A stretch of 64,000 bases of DNA from Eurosta solidaginis (lineage: Eukaryota > Arthropoda > Insecta > Diptera > Tephritidae), in the NCBI RefSeq assembly GCF_040869045.1, contig NC_090319.1, forward strand, positions 227,330,490 to 227,394,489, given 5' to 3'. Below, piece after piece: positions 53,266 through 64,000 of the stretch (position 1 is the first letter of the stretch; each line of letters opens with the position of its first letter). A model generated the notes under the pieces. The model was not told where the DNA came from, searched no databases, and was given only the letters and a program-made list of their open reading frames with translations. The position numbers and the translations under genes are program-made.

Positions 53266-55205
53266 AGAGGTTAGGTAAGGTTGAACTGGCCAGTCCGTGT
53301 AGACCTTCCATAGACTGCATGAGTCCATAGTGTCACCAGAAGTTGACCCAACGAATAAACTGAAAATCCCTTTCAGAAACTAAGACCTTTTTTATAAAAC
53401 AGCTCCGTCCTCCCGGCAAACACCAGAAGCTTTCAAGAACATATGATACCTTCTGATTCTAGATCTCAAAGTTGTGCCAATAGTTGGAATCTTAACCTGG
53501 CGAGCGTAGGCACGAACACAAAACTTGCTCGATCATTTCCTCCTTGAACCCGTACTTCCTACATCTGCTATAACTGGCCTAATTAAAAGAATGTGAGGCC
53601 AAAAGGCAATGTTCAGTCAGAATACACATCATGAGCCCATAGTTCCCTTTTTTCAATGATAAAAGTAACTTTTTAGGTTTAAGGTTGAAAGATCTGCATA
53701 TGTGATCTTCGATACCCGTTCTGTGATTGGTTCCATGTCTTTCTTGCTAGGTAGATCATTTGCAACTCTCGCAATCTGACTGGGAAGTCTACGATATAAG
53801 CTTCGAGGGATGCGCCCTGTTTAGCTAGCGCATCCACTTTTTCAATTCCATCTATTGCCACATGCCCACGGACCCAAGGACGCAGGAATTGCTAACACTC
53901 TAACACAATTTTAGATGTTGTACTACGAGAGATTGGCGGCCACCGTGGTGTGATGGTAGCGTGCTCCGTCTACCACATCGTATGTCCTGGGTTCACACCC
54001 CGGGCAAAGCAACATCAAAATTTTAGAAATAAGGTTTTTCAATTAGAAGAACATTTTTCTAAGCGGGGTCGCCCCTCGGCAGTGTTTGGCAAGCGCTCCG
54101 GGTGTATTTCTGCCATGAAAAGCTCTCAGTGAAAACTCATCTGCCTTGCAGATGCCGTTCGGAGTCGGCATAAAACATGTAGGTCCCGTCCGGCCGATTT
54201 GTAGGGAAAATCAATAGGAGCACGACGCAAGTTGGAAGAGAAGCTCGGCCTTAGATCTCTTTGGAGGTTATCGCACCTTACATTTTATTTACTACGAGAG
54301 ATTATTGCCTCAATTGCTGTTTGGCTGTCAATATAAAAGTTTAAACGGCTACAGTTTAAGCTATTCTCTTCCAGTCTTTCCACTGGTTTGGTTAGTTTCG
54401 CTTGAAAAACGCTACAGTGATCGGCCAGCTTGTAGGGTCTGTTTATTTCCGGATCAGCACCGTATACCGCAGATCCTTCTCCTTCCACTACTTTGGAACC
54501 TTCTGTGTACGCATATATCGCCTCGTCCGCCATTTGAGCACCACTGCGCCAGCCATACCCCTCTATTGTGCCTTTGAGAGCCCCATCGAAGCGCAGATAG
54601 GGAATCAGGTAGTCTGTTCGCCCTGTATATGATGATGCTATACTCGTATGGCCGTATGGTCTGCACTCAAGCTGCCCCGAAGCATTAAGTATCGATACAG
54701 TTATTAACGCTATGTTCTTCGCCACCAGGTCTACAGGTGGAATGTGCAAAATTACAACATTGCAGCCGTCGGGGTTGTTTTAAGGGCTCTCGTTATGCTA
54801 AGCTTACTGTGAATACCCAATGACAGAGAGGGCGATAAACTCCACGTACACCCCAGCATTAGTTTACATACATAAAGTGCCGTCGAGGCTTTCTTCACTC
54901 TCTCCTCTACGTTGGGCTTCCACGACCTAGAATGATTCCTAGATATTTTGTACAAGACTTTTCCTGTAGGGTCACCCTTTCTAGCTTAGACCTAGTCCAA
55001 CTCAGGACTTAATATCTCATAGTAAACAAGACATTATGCGTCTTCTCGCGTTGGCGCTCAACCCGACATTAGATACCCGGGTATGTACCTATATCCGGAA
55101 GCGCTCGATCCACCAAAGAGCTTATTGTTGAAAGGCACTTTCTACTTATAACTGCAACGTCATCTGCATACGCCGTAAATTTGACAGGTTCCTCGAAGAA
55201 CTGCC
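53266..55205 (-). mobile_element. LINE-gamma copy 1 (RNase H-bearing), 3' part
   Basis: On the minus strand RT catalytic YADDVAV lies at about 55160-55185. A connector follows (55150-54750), then RNase H: YTEGSKVVEGEGSAVYG (~54510), LADHCSVFQAKL and FYIDSQTAIEAII (~54310). RNase H continues after the SINE with KVDALAKQGASLEA (~53825). The C-terminal zinc region is degenerate and the 3' UTR ends in aggttaggtaagg-like sequence at 53266. In RNase H the first acidic residue, normally in TDGS, is glutamate here. RNase H places it in the I/LOA-like group. Frame breaks are frequent. Confidence 0.8.
53935..54289 (+). mobile_element. tRNA-derived SINE
   Basis: A 355 bp element with a tRNA-like head: A-box-like gtggtgtgatggtagcg (53945) and B box gggttcacacc (53989-54000), about 44 bp apart. 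A body follows with ctgccttgcagatgccgttc and a T-rich end. A perfect 14 bp target duplication tactacgagagatt flanks it (53921-53934, 54290-54303). It would be transcribed by RNA polymerase III and mobilised by a LINE. It inserted in the RNase H region of LINE-gamma. I recall very similar SINEs from tephritid flies. Confidence 0.92.
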
Positions 55206-55489
55206 CTGATTGATTTTGAGTGTTTAACTTTTTTTAATTGTTTGCATTACAATATATCACTTTTTCCTTAAGAAGCAATGCACAGTCAGTTATTTCTTAG
55301 CAAAACCAGAGTTCCTGGGTGAATTTGTTCCCAAAAATCTTTTAAAACTAGTAGTAGAAATTTCTCAAGAGCTGCGTAAACGCTCGAAATTTTTCTTAAG
55401 AATTTCTTGAGCATCATAAACTGCATAAGCTCTTAAGCCATTCCCGAATCGATCTACTGGAGATTTGTAGCATAGCAGCAAATATACCA
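55206..55489. other. Unassigned stretch between LINE-gamma copies
   Basis: AT-rich sequence with no ORF and no repeat I recognise. Confidence 0.5.
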
Positions 55490-57960
55490 GATCTAGGCCC
55501 GGCGATTTAAACATAGAGAAATTTTTCACCGCTCATCCGATACTGGTATCAGTCACCAAGACGGGCTCTACCTGCTCCGTCATCGCAGTGTTAATGTTGC
55601 AAAGCAGAGCATTATCTCCCGATGGGATATGTGCTCTGTGGATTCGTGGGACGTCTAAGGAGCAAGATTCAAGGGATGCGCCCTTTTTAGCTAGTACATC
55701 CCCTTTATCATTCCCACCTACTCCCATATGCTCTGGGACCCAATATAGATGTATGCTTTTCCCCGTCGTGATTCTTTCCAGGGATTGCTTACACTCTAAC
55801 ACACTTTTATATGCTGTGCTATGTGAGATTATTGCCTTAATTGCTGCTTGGCTGTCAATATAAAACTTTACACGGCTGCAGTTTAAACTATTCTCTTCCA
55901 GTGTTTCTACTGCTTTGGTTGCGGCTAATACTTCCGCTTGAAAAACGCTACAGTGATCTGGAAGCTTGTATGATCTGTTTATTTTCGGATCAGCACAGTA
56001 TACCTCAGACCCTACTCCTTCCACTACTTTGGAACCTTCTGCGTACAAATGTATCGCCTCGTCCGCCATTTGAGCATCCTGTAATGCTAAGCATTGGTAG
56101 CCTGCAGACCCCCTCTAATTTTTTTAGGTAGGTTCTTTTTTGTGTGGCTTTCCACCAAACAAGAACTCCATAGTATAGAGGCCGATAAAACCCACGTACA
56201 CCTCATCATTCTTTAAATGTCGAGGCCTGCTTCACCCTCTCCTCCACGTTGACCTTCTATTTGACCTTACTGTGTACGATGATTCCTAGATATTTTGTGC
56301 AAGGTTTCTCCTCTAGGGTCACCCCTCTAAACTTAGGACTGGTCCAAATTGGGACCTTGTACCTCTTATACCGTTTTCTTTTCTGGCAAAAGTGTTACGC
56401 TTTTTGTACGCCGCGCAAGGGTTGTAAATATATTTTGCTCTATTCTAAAAAGCAGGTAACGCCTTTACGGGGTATTTCGTTCTTTTGTGAAAATTGTTGC
56501 CTGCTCGCAACGCAAAAGCGTTACACTTTTACCCTGCATAAAATGGCGGTGTGGCAGTGCAAATCTGCTAAACCAGCTGATCGTGACAATTTATTTTCGT
56601 AACTACACAAATTTTTAGCGAAGAAACTTGAAACGAAGGAAATAATTGCTAATGAATTTTTATTATCATTGACAGCGCGTTTGTGAAAATCATGATACAC
56701 GGGGTGTCATTTATGTTTGCATGCACTATAAATGTTGAAAATTTTCTGGGGTAGAAAAGAAGAAAACGCTATTAGTAAACAAGACCATATCCGTATTCTT
56801 CTGTAGGCTGTAAACCGAAGATTAGATGCCCGGTGCCCGATCCATCAAAGAGCGTATTCACCCAACCCTGCGACGTGCCCTTGTCCACTTATTTCGTAGC
56901 CTCATACAATCCCCATTGTGAGGTAATCTTCCTGCAATTTAACCGGCAGCCGATCCATCTGGTTATGGCTAGACGTAGTTCAATGTAATTAAGACCATCC
57001 ATGATCGCCCATTTAGAAACATTGTTGAAATCAATGTCTATGAAGACTCCTAGAGCATACTCCTTATATTCCAGGGCTTTCTCTATATCTATTACCACCC
57101 TATGCAGTGCAGTGTTTGCCGACTTGCCTTTGGTGTACGCATGTTGTGTTGTGGAGAGCAGCTTTTCAGCCACGTTGGATTTTATGTTCACATCTATCAG
57201 CCTCTCAAAGGTTTTGAGCAGAAATGATGTTAAGCTAATGGGCCTGTAGTCTTTGGGATACATGTGACCGATCATCCCGGCCTTTGGTAGGAAAGCTACA
57301 CGAGCAGCTCTCCAAGAGTGCGGTACCCTATTCAGTATTATGCACCCATCGAATATTATTTTACGGCATTCGCTCTTGGTAGCGGTCACCAAGCCAGGCA
57401 CTACTCGCTCCGCGATTGAGGTTGAGAGTGAGGGCTGTCTGATGGGTCTTCTGAAGCATATCCCGATGGGAAATGTGTATTGAAAGGCACCTGAAGGGAC
57501 TCCTCACTACTACGTGGCCAGTCCCCGTTCTATTTCTTTATTCAACCGTGCTGTTCGCTGGAACATTCTATGTCCGCACAGAAATTTTTCCATGAGATTC
57601 TCTTCGCTCTGGAAATTTCACGCTTGTAGATCCTCAATAGATCCCTATATTCGTCCCGGCACGCTTCGCTTTCCGCCAGTCTTTGCTAGCTTACACATTT
57701 CTTTTACCTGTCTTCATAGAGACTCAGCTCATTGCTCCACCATGGCGGTTTTGCGTTTCCTCTTCTTAGAGGGCAAGCTCTGTTATACGCAGTCATAAAA
57801 GTCCTTGTTAGGAAATCATTGAAATTTTCCAGTTCCTCCATTGGCGACCTCTTTGGGTTGTCAGCCTTCTTTCTACATGTTTATAGAATTTCGTACAGTT
57901 CGTTGACCTAGGGTTTCTCTAAAGGTTCCTCTCTTCTCTACCCTCTTTAGCGGGATGCTG
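55490..57960 (-). mobile_element. LINE-gamma copy 2, rearranged, with MITE inside
   Basis: From right to left: linker and RT start (57960-57430), RT fingers and palm (57401-56889: NYRPISLTSF-like DYRPISLTSFLLKTFERLID, TTQHAYTKGKSANTAL, LGVFIDIDFNNVS), connector, MITE (56369-56771), then RNase H at 56069-55660: VYCADPKINRSYKLPDHCSVFQ and FYIDSQAAIKAIISHS, where copy 1 is split by the SINE. 55490-55650 again resembles the RT start region (SVTKTGSTCSVI-type words, ~57390 in this copy). This suggests a second fused LINE fragment. Multiple stops are present. Confidence 0.75.
56369..56771. mobile_element. MITE with TTA target duplication
   Basis: 403 bp. The ends taccgttttcttttctggc and, inverted, tagcgttttcttcttttct match, and TTA lies on both sides (56366-56368, 56772-56774). 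The LINE-gamma copy at 55003-55033 provides the empty site: tctcatagtaaacaagac there against cctctta[element]ttagtaaacaagac here. The 3 bp TTA duplication fits a PIF/Harbinger-type MITE. A second inverted pair (ggcaaaagtgttacgctttt / aaaagcgttacacttttacc) lies inside. Confidence 0.8.
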
Positions 57961-57995
57961 AAGCTGATATACACATGGTAGGAGAAGGATGGTCT

Positions 57996-58384
57996 GTGTT
58001 TTTGTTTACACGTAAACGTCTATACGCTTAAGCTTTATATGGACTGCTAAGCGTCAAACTTTAAATTCACCTCTGAAATTGCTGCGCATAAAATGCGTAC
58101 TACTAAATTTCAATACGCATTATACTCAGATGTAACTGAAATATGTGTCTATGTTTCACCCTCTACACTAATTCTATGTATTCTATGCGTGTCCACTATT
58201 CATCTCAACTGATTGAGCTATATGTTATACACATACATACAACAGAGGGTTGTGTCCCCGCTTTTCGGTACACCCTGCGCTGTAGCTAGTTGTTTAACCA
58301 CGGGTCTCCTAAGCATTATCTAAGCGAGGATAGGCGTTTTTTTTACGCGCAAACGTAAACGTATACGCGTGTATAAAAAAACAC
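57996..58384. repeat. Palindromic MITE-like element
   Basis: gtgtttttgtttacacgtaa at the left end pairs imperfectly with cgtatacgcgtgtataaaaa..cac at the right end. Span 389 bp, no ORF. No target duplication can be fixed. Confidence 0.5.
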
Positions 58385-59146
58385 GGCTAATTCCACAAAA
58401 ATTGCCAAGGAGTACCTGAAAACGCGTTTTGATCATAATCCGGTGGCGGATAATTATCATTCAATTCTATTTAAAAGTTATTAGCAAACGTTTTGTAAAA
58501 ATTCGCTAATTTTTATCAGCCGTCAATTTAAAATTAAATGTACAATCTATTAATTGAACATGAACATACTTATTAAAAGAAAATTTACTTAATTTCGTTC
58601 TTAAAAAATTATTTAAATCTCGCAACATAAACGATAAAAGCGCATTTGGGCTCCTTAAAGCAAAGGAAGCAACAAGGCTATTCACTCATACACCCGTATT
58701 CATGTTGAATAGTTTATATAGTTTGTAAGAATGTTGTAAAGAAAAGTTGTTTGCATTAAACAGATGTGACGGCCAAAATGATGCAAACCTTAAATGTTAG
58801 GTGGCCCTAACCGTTAAAGCTGTTTAATTTAATAGACCCGAAACCGAATAGGAATATCTCTAACCTCGATACTAATAAGTATGCAGGACATTCAATGATA
58901 ATCAAGTTAAATCAAATTAAGGTTTGTCTTCGCAAAGTCAGCATAAATAAAGGGAGTTTAGTATAGTTTTCCATAGGAAAGAAGTGAGCCATTGTACGTG
59001 AACCTGCAAAGTGTAAGTCCCTTCTACATTAGAAAATAATTGAACTCAAGTCGATCACGACATAGACTAAGAGGGTGATAAAGGGGGAAAGTAGTTCAGC
59101 AGCGCTCGTACCAATCAGTTCTTAAAATTTTTATTGCTAATTGCTA
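58385..59146. other. Unassigned AT-rich region
   Basis: About 760 bp with no ORF, repeat or motif I can name. Confidence 0.5.
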
Positions 59147-59875
59147 AACGAAGTACCTGCTGTCATCGAGCAAAGAGTCAGCGCATATGCGCCTTGGCAA
59201 CCACGCTACTGTTGGCAGCCATAATTTCGAAATTGTAAAAGACTTCGTTTATTTGGGAACCAGCATCAACACTAGAAACAACATCAGCACTGAAATCCAG
59301 CAAAGAATCAATCTTGCCAATAAATGCTACTTTGGACTAGGTAGGCAATTGAAAAGTAAAGTCCTATCTCGGCGAACGAAAATCATACTCTACAAGTCAC
59401 TTATCGTACCCGTCCTGCTATATGGGGCAGAAGCATGGACCATCACAACAGCAGATGAAGCGGCTTTGGGAGTGTTCGAGAGAAAAATTCTTCGAAAGAT
59501 GTATGGACCTCTACGCGTTGGCGATGGCGAGTATCGAAGAAGATTTAATGATGAGCTGTACGAGCTATACGCAGACATCAACATAGTCCAGCGAATTAAA
59601 ACGCAGCGGCTGCGCTGGCTAGGCCATGTTATCCGAATGAAAGATGATGCTCCGGCCAAGAAAGTGTTTCTATCGGAACCCGCCTATGGAAGCAGAGGTA
59701 TAGGGCGGCCCCCACTCCGTTGGAAGGACCAGGTGGAAAACGATTTAAACTCCCTTGGTGTGACCAATTGGCGCCGGTTGGCGGAGCGAAGGAGCGACTG
59801 GCGCGCCTTGTTGGACGGCCATAACCGTTTAGACGGTTAAGCGCCAATTAAGTAAGTAAGTAAGTAAGTAATCCT
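59147..59875 (+). pseudogene. 5'-truncated RTE copy
   Basis: It matches 36247-36960 of the full RTE from aaacgaagtacctg to the tail, with about a dozen differences. The 217-codon end of the ORF (from ATG 59187 to TAA 59840) is still open: LGNHATVGSHNFEIV, LLYGAEAWTITTAD, LRWLGHVIRMKDD. The tail agtaagtaagtaagtaagta is longer than in the full copy. Endonuclease and RT catalytic parts are absent. 5' truncation is the normal result of incomplete target-primed reverse transcription. No clear target duplication is seen. Confidence 0.92.
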
Positions 59876-61436
59876 TGTTGTATTCCGTGTTTTATTTCAT
59901 GATTTCTTTTAAGAGGAATTGGCAAATGTAAAGGGGAATAGAAGACACAAAAGGAAATGCCAGCAGAATTGAATTCAACAATTCTGTAATGTAATTCAAT
60001 AATTAGAAGTCGGAAATAAAAAATTGTTCTTCTAGTAATAGATATTCACATAAAACCGAAGAATTACCCTCAAACGGCTGCGAAACTGGTGAAAATTGTA
60101 TCAGCAAAACACCTTTTTAGTTAATTCTTTTCTGTGTACAACAATATCACCAAAATTACATCAACCACATGAAATTCTTAAACTTTTTTTTTGCAAAAAT
60201 ATCTTGACAGAGTAAAATTATTACTTTGCCGCCTTCGGATTATTGCTTCCGAAATTAAAACGCGTCATTTGACACCTCTCCCGAAACTTTTGGACACGTA
60301 TTCAAAATCTACGCCTGTATGCTGTTTACTCAGTACAGATAAAGATTAGGCAAAAAATAAGCTTGTTTTTGAAATATTAATTTTTGAAAAAAAGTCATAA
60401 ATTTTTACTAAATACTAAAAAAAATTTTTTTAACTATATGCTATTGTTTATAAATTTAAATAAAATTAAAAGTAATATGGAACATTTCAAAGAAAAAATC
60501 ATGAGAATCGGTTAATTTTTGACAAAGTAGTTGTATGCTGATATGCATTAGATCAATATATAGGTGCAAAAAATGTTTAATATTCAAAAATTCATATCTC
60601 GAAAACAACGAATTTTGGCTAATAGGCATTTAGCCAAGTTGAAATATAAACTGTTCCCTCAATATGGAAAAAGTTTAAACAAAAAAAAGATAACCTTTTT
60701 TGAAATATAAATTTTTTTTAAATATATGCTATTGTTATAAAAGTAAATATAATAAGGAATACTTCAAAGAAAAAATCATGAGAATCGGTTAATTTTTGAC
60801 AAAGTTATTGATAGTTGAAAAAATATGTGAATAAAATATCGATTGCATTTTACGGAATTCAATTGCCGATAAATCCGAAAAAAAATTTTATGAGGCAAAA
60901 AAAAAAAAACACGTGTTTCATTATTTTGATCAAAGAACAATATATTAAAATTAAATAAAATCAAAAATCATGTCCTGCGCGGACCGGGAGTCTTGATATG
61001 GGATGAGCCTATAGTATGCTACTTTTTCCTCATAAGATATTAAAATATCAAAACTCACAAATATCTTTGAATGCGGAATAGTCTTAATTAAAAATTTCGC
61101 ATATGTGGAGCCAAGTAACCATCCCACATTTTAAGATTGTGTAATTTTCGCCACAAACATATTAATACGCATTCTAGGTATAATACATTAGCTCCTGATG
61201 TATATTTGCTTGTCGGGGAAGCCTTTTTTCCATTTAAGTTCATCGCGTTTAAATAGCAAATTGTTTAATTTCTCGCAACTTTTGACAGCAGACCGCCAAC
61301 TTAAAACCTGTTTTAATAAATTAAAATCGGGCTCATGTCATTTTATAAAATTTAATGGTATGGCAGTATGTAAAGCGGCAAACGAACATTCAAAGCCAGT
61401 GCAGTTAAGTAAGTAATACTCTACGATTCTCTAGAG
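59876..61436. other. Unassigned AT-rich region with a ~130 bp direct repeat
   Basis: 60428-60545 and 60715-60815 share tatatgctattg, ttcaaagaaaaaatcatgag and aatcggttaatttttgacaa in the same order, so they are diverged direct repeats. The open frame at 61198-61416 (72 codons) has no motif I recognise. Otherwise I see no gene. Confidence 0.5.
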
Positions 61437-63415
61437 ATGTCAAATTAGTTAATTAGAGGAAACCTACTCCTGTATGGTGGAAGATGAGTACTTGATTCCC
61501 AGTTGGGAACTCGTAATGTAATAATTAAAAACTGTCTCTGGACCGATTCAATCCGATATATATGGATTTGATAGATTGGAGACCAAACATATGAACAGTA
61601 CTCGAGAATAGGACGTACCAGCGAGGTATAAAGAATCTTGGTGAAATAAGGGTTATCAAACTCTTTAGCCCAACGTTTGATAAATCCTAGTACACCAGTT
61701 GCTTTGTTTATAGTGGTTGAAATAAGTATGGTAAAACTTAATTTCGCATCAAAAATAACACCTAGATCAGTTACAACAGATATCCGCTACAAAGGGTTGC
61801 CGTTAAGTATATAAGATGTCAGGACCGGCTCCACCCGGTGAAAAGTCATTTGCTTACATTTACAGCAATTCAAAAAAAAGTAAATTTGCAGTACACCAGT
61901 TTTGAAGCGAGTCAAGATCGGCCTGAAGCTGATCAAAACAGAACAAGTTTGAAGGCAGTTATGTGTAACAAAGTATTACAACATCTGCGTACATAAAAAC
62001 TCTAGAATGTAAGATAACCTGTGGTAAGGCATTAATGAACAGGGTAAAAAGTAATGGACTCAAATGGCTACCCTGGGGCACGTCAGAAGTTACATCAAAC
62101 GACTTCGAAAGATTGTTGTTGAAGAAAACTCGCTGAGTCCTATTTTCAAGATAACTTGAAATCCAACTTAATAGAAGAAGAAGCCCAGAAGATCAAGTTT
62201 GTGAACTAAGAGCTCGTGATTAACAGAGTCCAATGCTTTACTAAAGTCGGAGTAAATTACATCTGTTTGTTTGCAATCTAAAAAACCATTCATAACAAAA
62301 GACGTAAATTCAAGCAAGTTGGTAGTTGTTGATCTCCGATGCACAAAACCATGTTGAGAAGGTGATATTAAAGAGCTACGCAGATATTGAAGCTGGTATG
62401 TAATTATCTGCTCAAAAATTTTAGGGATAGCTGAGAGCTTAGCTATGCCTCTGTAGTTCTAAATATTAGACCTACTACCTTTTTTATGCAAAGGTATAAT
62501 AAACGATTGTTTCCAAATAGATGGGAATGATGCGGATTCCAGAGATAGTTTAAATAATTTAATGATAGACTCAGATAAGCTGACAGCACAGTACTTAAGT
62601 ACACAACTAGGAACACCATCTGGACCCGGTGAAGATATCGGTTTCAATGCAAGAAGACTATGAAGAACAGTATCTTTATCAATAAATGGGTTTAAAATAT
62701 TATTAGAACTTTCCAAGCTATATGGAATAACATCAGACTGGACACATTGGGATGATTAGATTGATTTAAAGAATTCAGAAAGTAAATCTGCGATTTCATG
62801 ATCAGAATTTGCGTTTTTGCACCCATAAATAAAAGTAGATGGAAACCCACAAGTTTTCCTTTTGGAATTAACAAATCTGTAGAAACGTTTCGGGTTATTA
62901 ATAAATTGGAATTTGCAGCATGATAAGTAACCTTTCTAACATTGCTGGTTAAGACGATGAAAATTGGAGCGCGCCACTAAATATTTGGAAAAATCCATAC
63001 CTTTTCCAGATCTTTTGAAACGCTTATAGAATCTAGATTTAATATTATCAAGTCCTTATAGTTGCCTTGAGAACCAAGATGGTTTTCCCGTGGTAGTACT
63101 GGAATAACGAAGGGGAACACAGCTTTCAAAGAAAGCATCAAGAGAGCTATTAAACAAGAATGCCGCTGTTTCTACGTCTGTACACGCATAAAGACTCGAC
63201 CAGTCATGGGCAACAATCAATTTATTGAGCTCACTAAAATTCGTCTCAGAAAAACATATCGGACGGGGTCGGGAATTCGGTTTAGAAACATCGAGCATCA
63301 CAAGTTGAACAACATCCAGTACTAGCTCAAGCTAAGGATGTAGAGGGTTTTCAGGTAATGAGGGAGTTCGGGTTAGAGTAATACCCGCAGAGTCATCTGA
63401 AAACACTAAGTCTAA
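61437..63415 (-). pseudogene. LINE-delta (Jockey-like) endonuclease end, RT and thumb
   Basis: The minus strand reads, in order, DLVFSDD (63395), KLIVAHDWSSLY (~63220), CVPLRY, SSPGPDGVPSCVLKY (~62600), FIIPLHKKG, YRGIAKLSAIPKIFEQII (~62420), QHGFVHRRSTTTNLLEF (~62320), DVIYSDFSKALDSVNH (~62250), the catalytic box as YADVV (61977-61994), and the thumb VIFDAKLSF, LVRPILEYCSYVWSP and VQRQFL (61780-61530). The RT motif normally reads YADDV, so the second catalytic aspartate is valine. Several stops and shifts are present, and the 5' part is cut by the Harbinger-like element. Confidence 0.85.
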
Positions 63416-64000
63416 GGCCCCTATTATTAGACAAATTCGATCTTCGACTGTGGTCGAAAGAGCTGATCGAACGAATTTTCATTCGGTATTATGACGTGCG
63501 TTCGATGAAGGCAAGCGTTACTGTGAATTTCGATAAATTCAAAAGTTCACAATAGCACATTTCCAATTCTCTGTCAAATAAAATAAAATAAATAAACAAA
63601 AGCACAACTAGTTATTAAATGCAAATATTAAAAATAAAAGTATGACTACAACGGAATTGTGGTTTGATGATTCGTCAGATGAAGAGGAAAGCTTACTGGA
63701 GCTAGCCAGAAGTAGAAGATGGGTGAGATGCTTCAAATCCTTTGGAAATGAATTCCACCACGTAAGTGCAGCTTTCTAAATAAGTTGTTAAATTGTTGAA
63801 ATTATAAGTTTTGTTTACAGATTTATTCAAAATTTCAGACTGTCCAAAGAAGCGTTCATGGACTTGTTGTCCAGTACAGATGAACTGCTGCAGCAATGCA
63901 CAAGAGCCAAGTCTATTCCTAATATTTTTTAATTTTGGCAACAGTTCTCCGATTTTGTGCTCAGGGATCCTACCAACTGAGCATTGGAAAGGAAAATGCA
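63416..64000 (+). pseudogene. Harbinger-like element start with transposase remnant
   Basis: A TAA (63413-63415) followed by ggcccctattattagac suggests a PIF/Harbinger end with its 3 bp duplication. It interrupts LINE-delta endonuclease. ATG 63641 opens MTTTELWFDDSSDEEE. A gtaagt donor at 63760 and a tttgtttacag acceptor at about 63819 outline a ~60 bp intron. The next part reads NFRLSKEAFMDLL (63825-63870), then a stop or shift, then LATVLRFCAQGSYQLSIGK (63935-63995), the hallmark N-terminal segment of Harbinger (HARBI1-like) transposases. The phase between exons does not fit perfectly, and the window ends before the catalytic domain. It is either a decayed transposon or, less likely, part of a host HARBI1-type gene. 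Confidence 0.65.

Noticed and set aside
61198..61416. Possible small host gene of 72 codons
   Set aside because: No motif, no neighbouring gene structure and no support beyond the open frame.
1..64000. CRISPR arrays, operons or other prokaryotic features
   Set aside because: All content is eukaryotic. The tandem repeats seen are leader, satellite or palindromic repeats without spacer logic.

Overview
The window looks like a piece of transposon-dense, probably pericentromeric DNA from a higher dipteran. A tephritid fruit fly is my best guess. The evidence is AT-rich sequence, BEL/Pao, mdg1/412-type gypsy, Penelope, RTE and Tc1 elements typical of flies, a tRNA-derived SINE of a type I associate with tephritids, and a casein kinase II alpha protein that closely resembles my recollection of the Drosophila one. 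The only host gene I can support is CkIIalpha (47436-48446, minus). Almost everything else is mobile DNA, much of it nested.

Left block, 1-25138. Two minus-strand copies of one BEL/Pao element (BEL1-A, 1-3092; BEL1-B, from 4546) flank a 1.45 kb fragment of a gypsy leader (3093-4545). The whole is best explained by a 7.2 kb tandem duplication with an internal deletion in the first unit. The 5' leader of BEL1-B is split by a 14.4 kb mdg1/412-like gypsy element (9722-24107: LTR, tRNA-Arg-type primer site, gag, pol, polypurine tract, LTR). The RNase H part of that pol is split by a 5.8 kb insertion (15878-21657) of two Penelope-like copies arranged head to head as a near-perfect giant palindrome. 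The palindrome has one 14 bp target duplication around the pair and a hammerhead-ribozyme motif near each outer end.

Middle block, 25139-47120. Fragments of a Jockey-superfamily LINE (called alpha here) form the base layer. A second BEL element (BEL2, 27471-42188, minus, target duplication ggtgt) sits in the LINE's last codons. BEL2 carries a zinc-knuckle third ORF after pol, next to the polypurine tract. BEL2 is itself interrupted by a full-length RTE element with an open 998-codon ORF (33544-36960) and by a Tc1-like element (37073-40221). The Tc1 element is in turn interrupted by a TRIM-like mini element (38458-39996) made of two almost identical 733 bp LTRs around 72 bp. To the right lie an errantivirus LTR with an env remnant, a fold-back element and another LINE-alpha fragment.

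Right block, 47121-64000. CkIIalpha is followed by a degenerate CR1/L2-like LINE (beta, plus), two pieces of an RNase H-bearing LINE (gamma, minus) carrying a SINE and a TTA-flanked MITE, another palindromic MITE, a 5'-truncated RTE copy, a Jockey-like LINE (delta, minus) and the start of a Harbinger-like element cut by the window edge.

Layering gives relative ages: LINE-alpha, then BEL2, then RTE and Tc1, then the mini element; and BEL1, then gypsy, then the Penelope pair. Almost every element has visible lesions. The exceptions are the RTE ORF and the gypsy gag. All family names come from motif recognition by eye, not from a database search.
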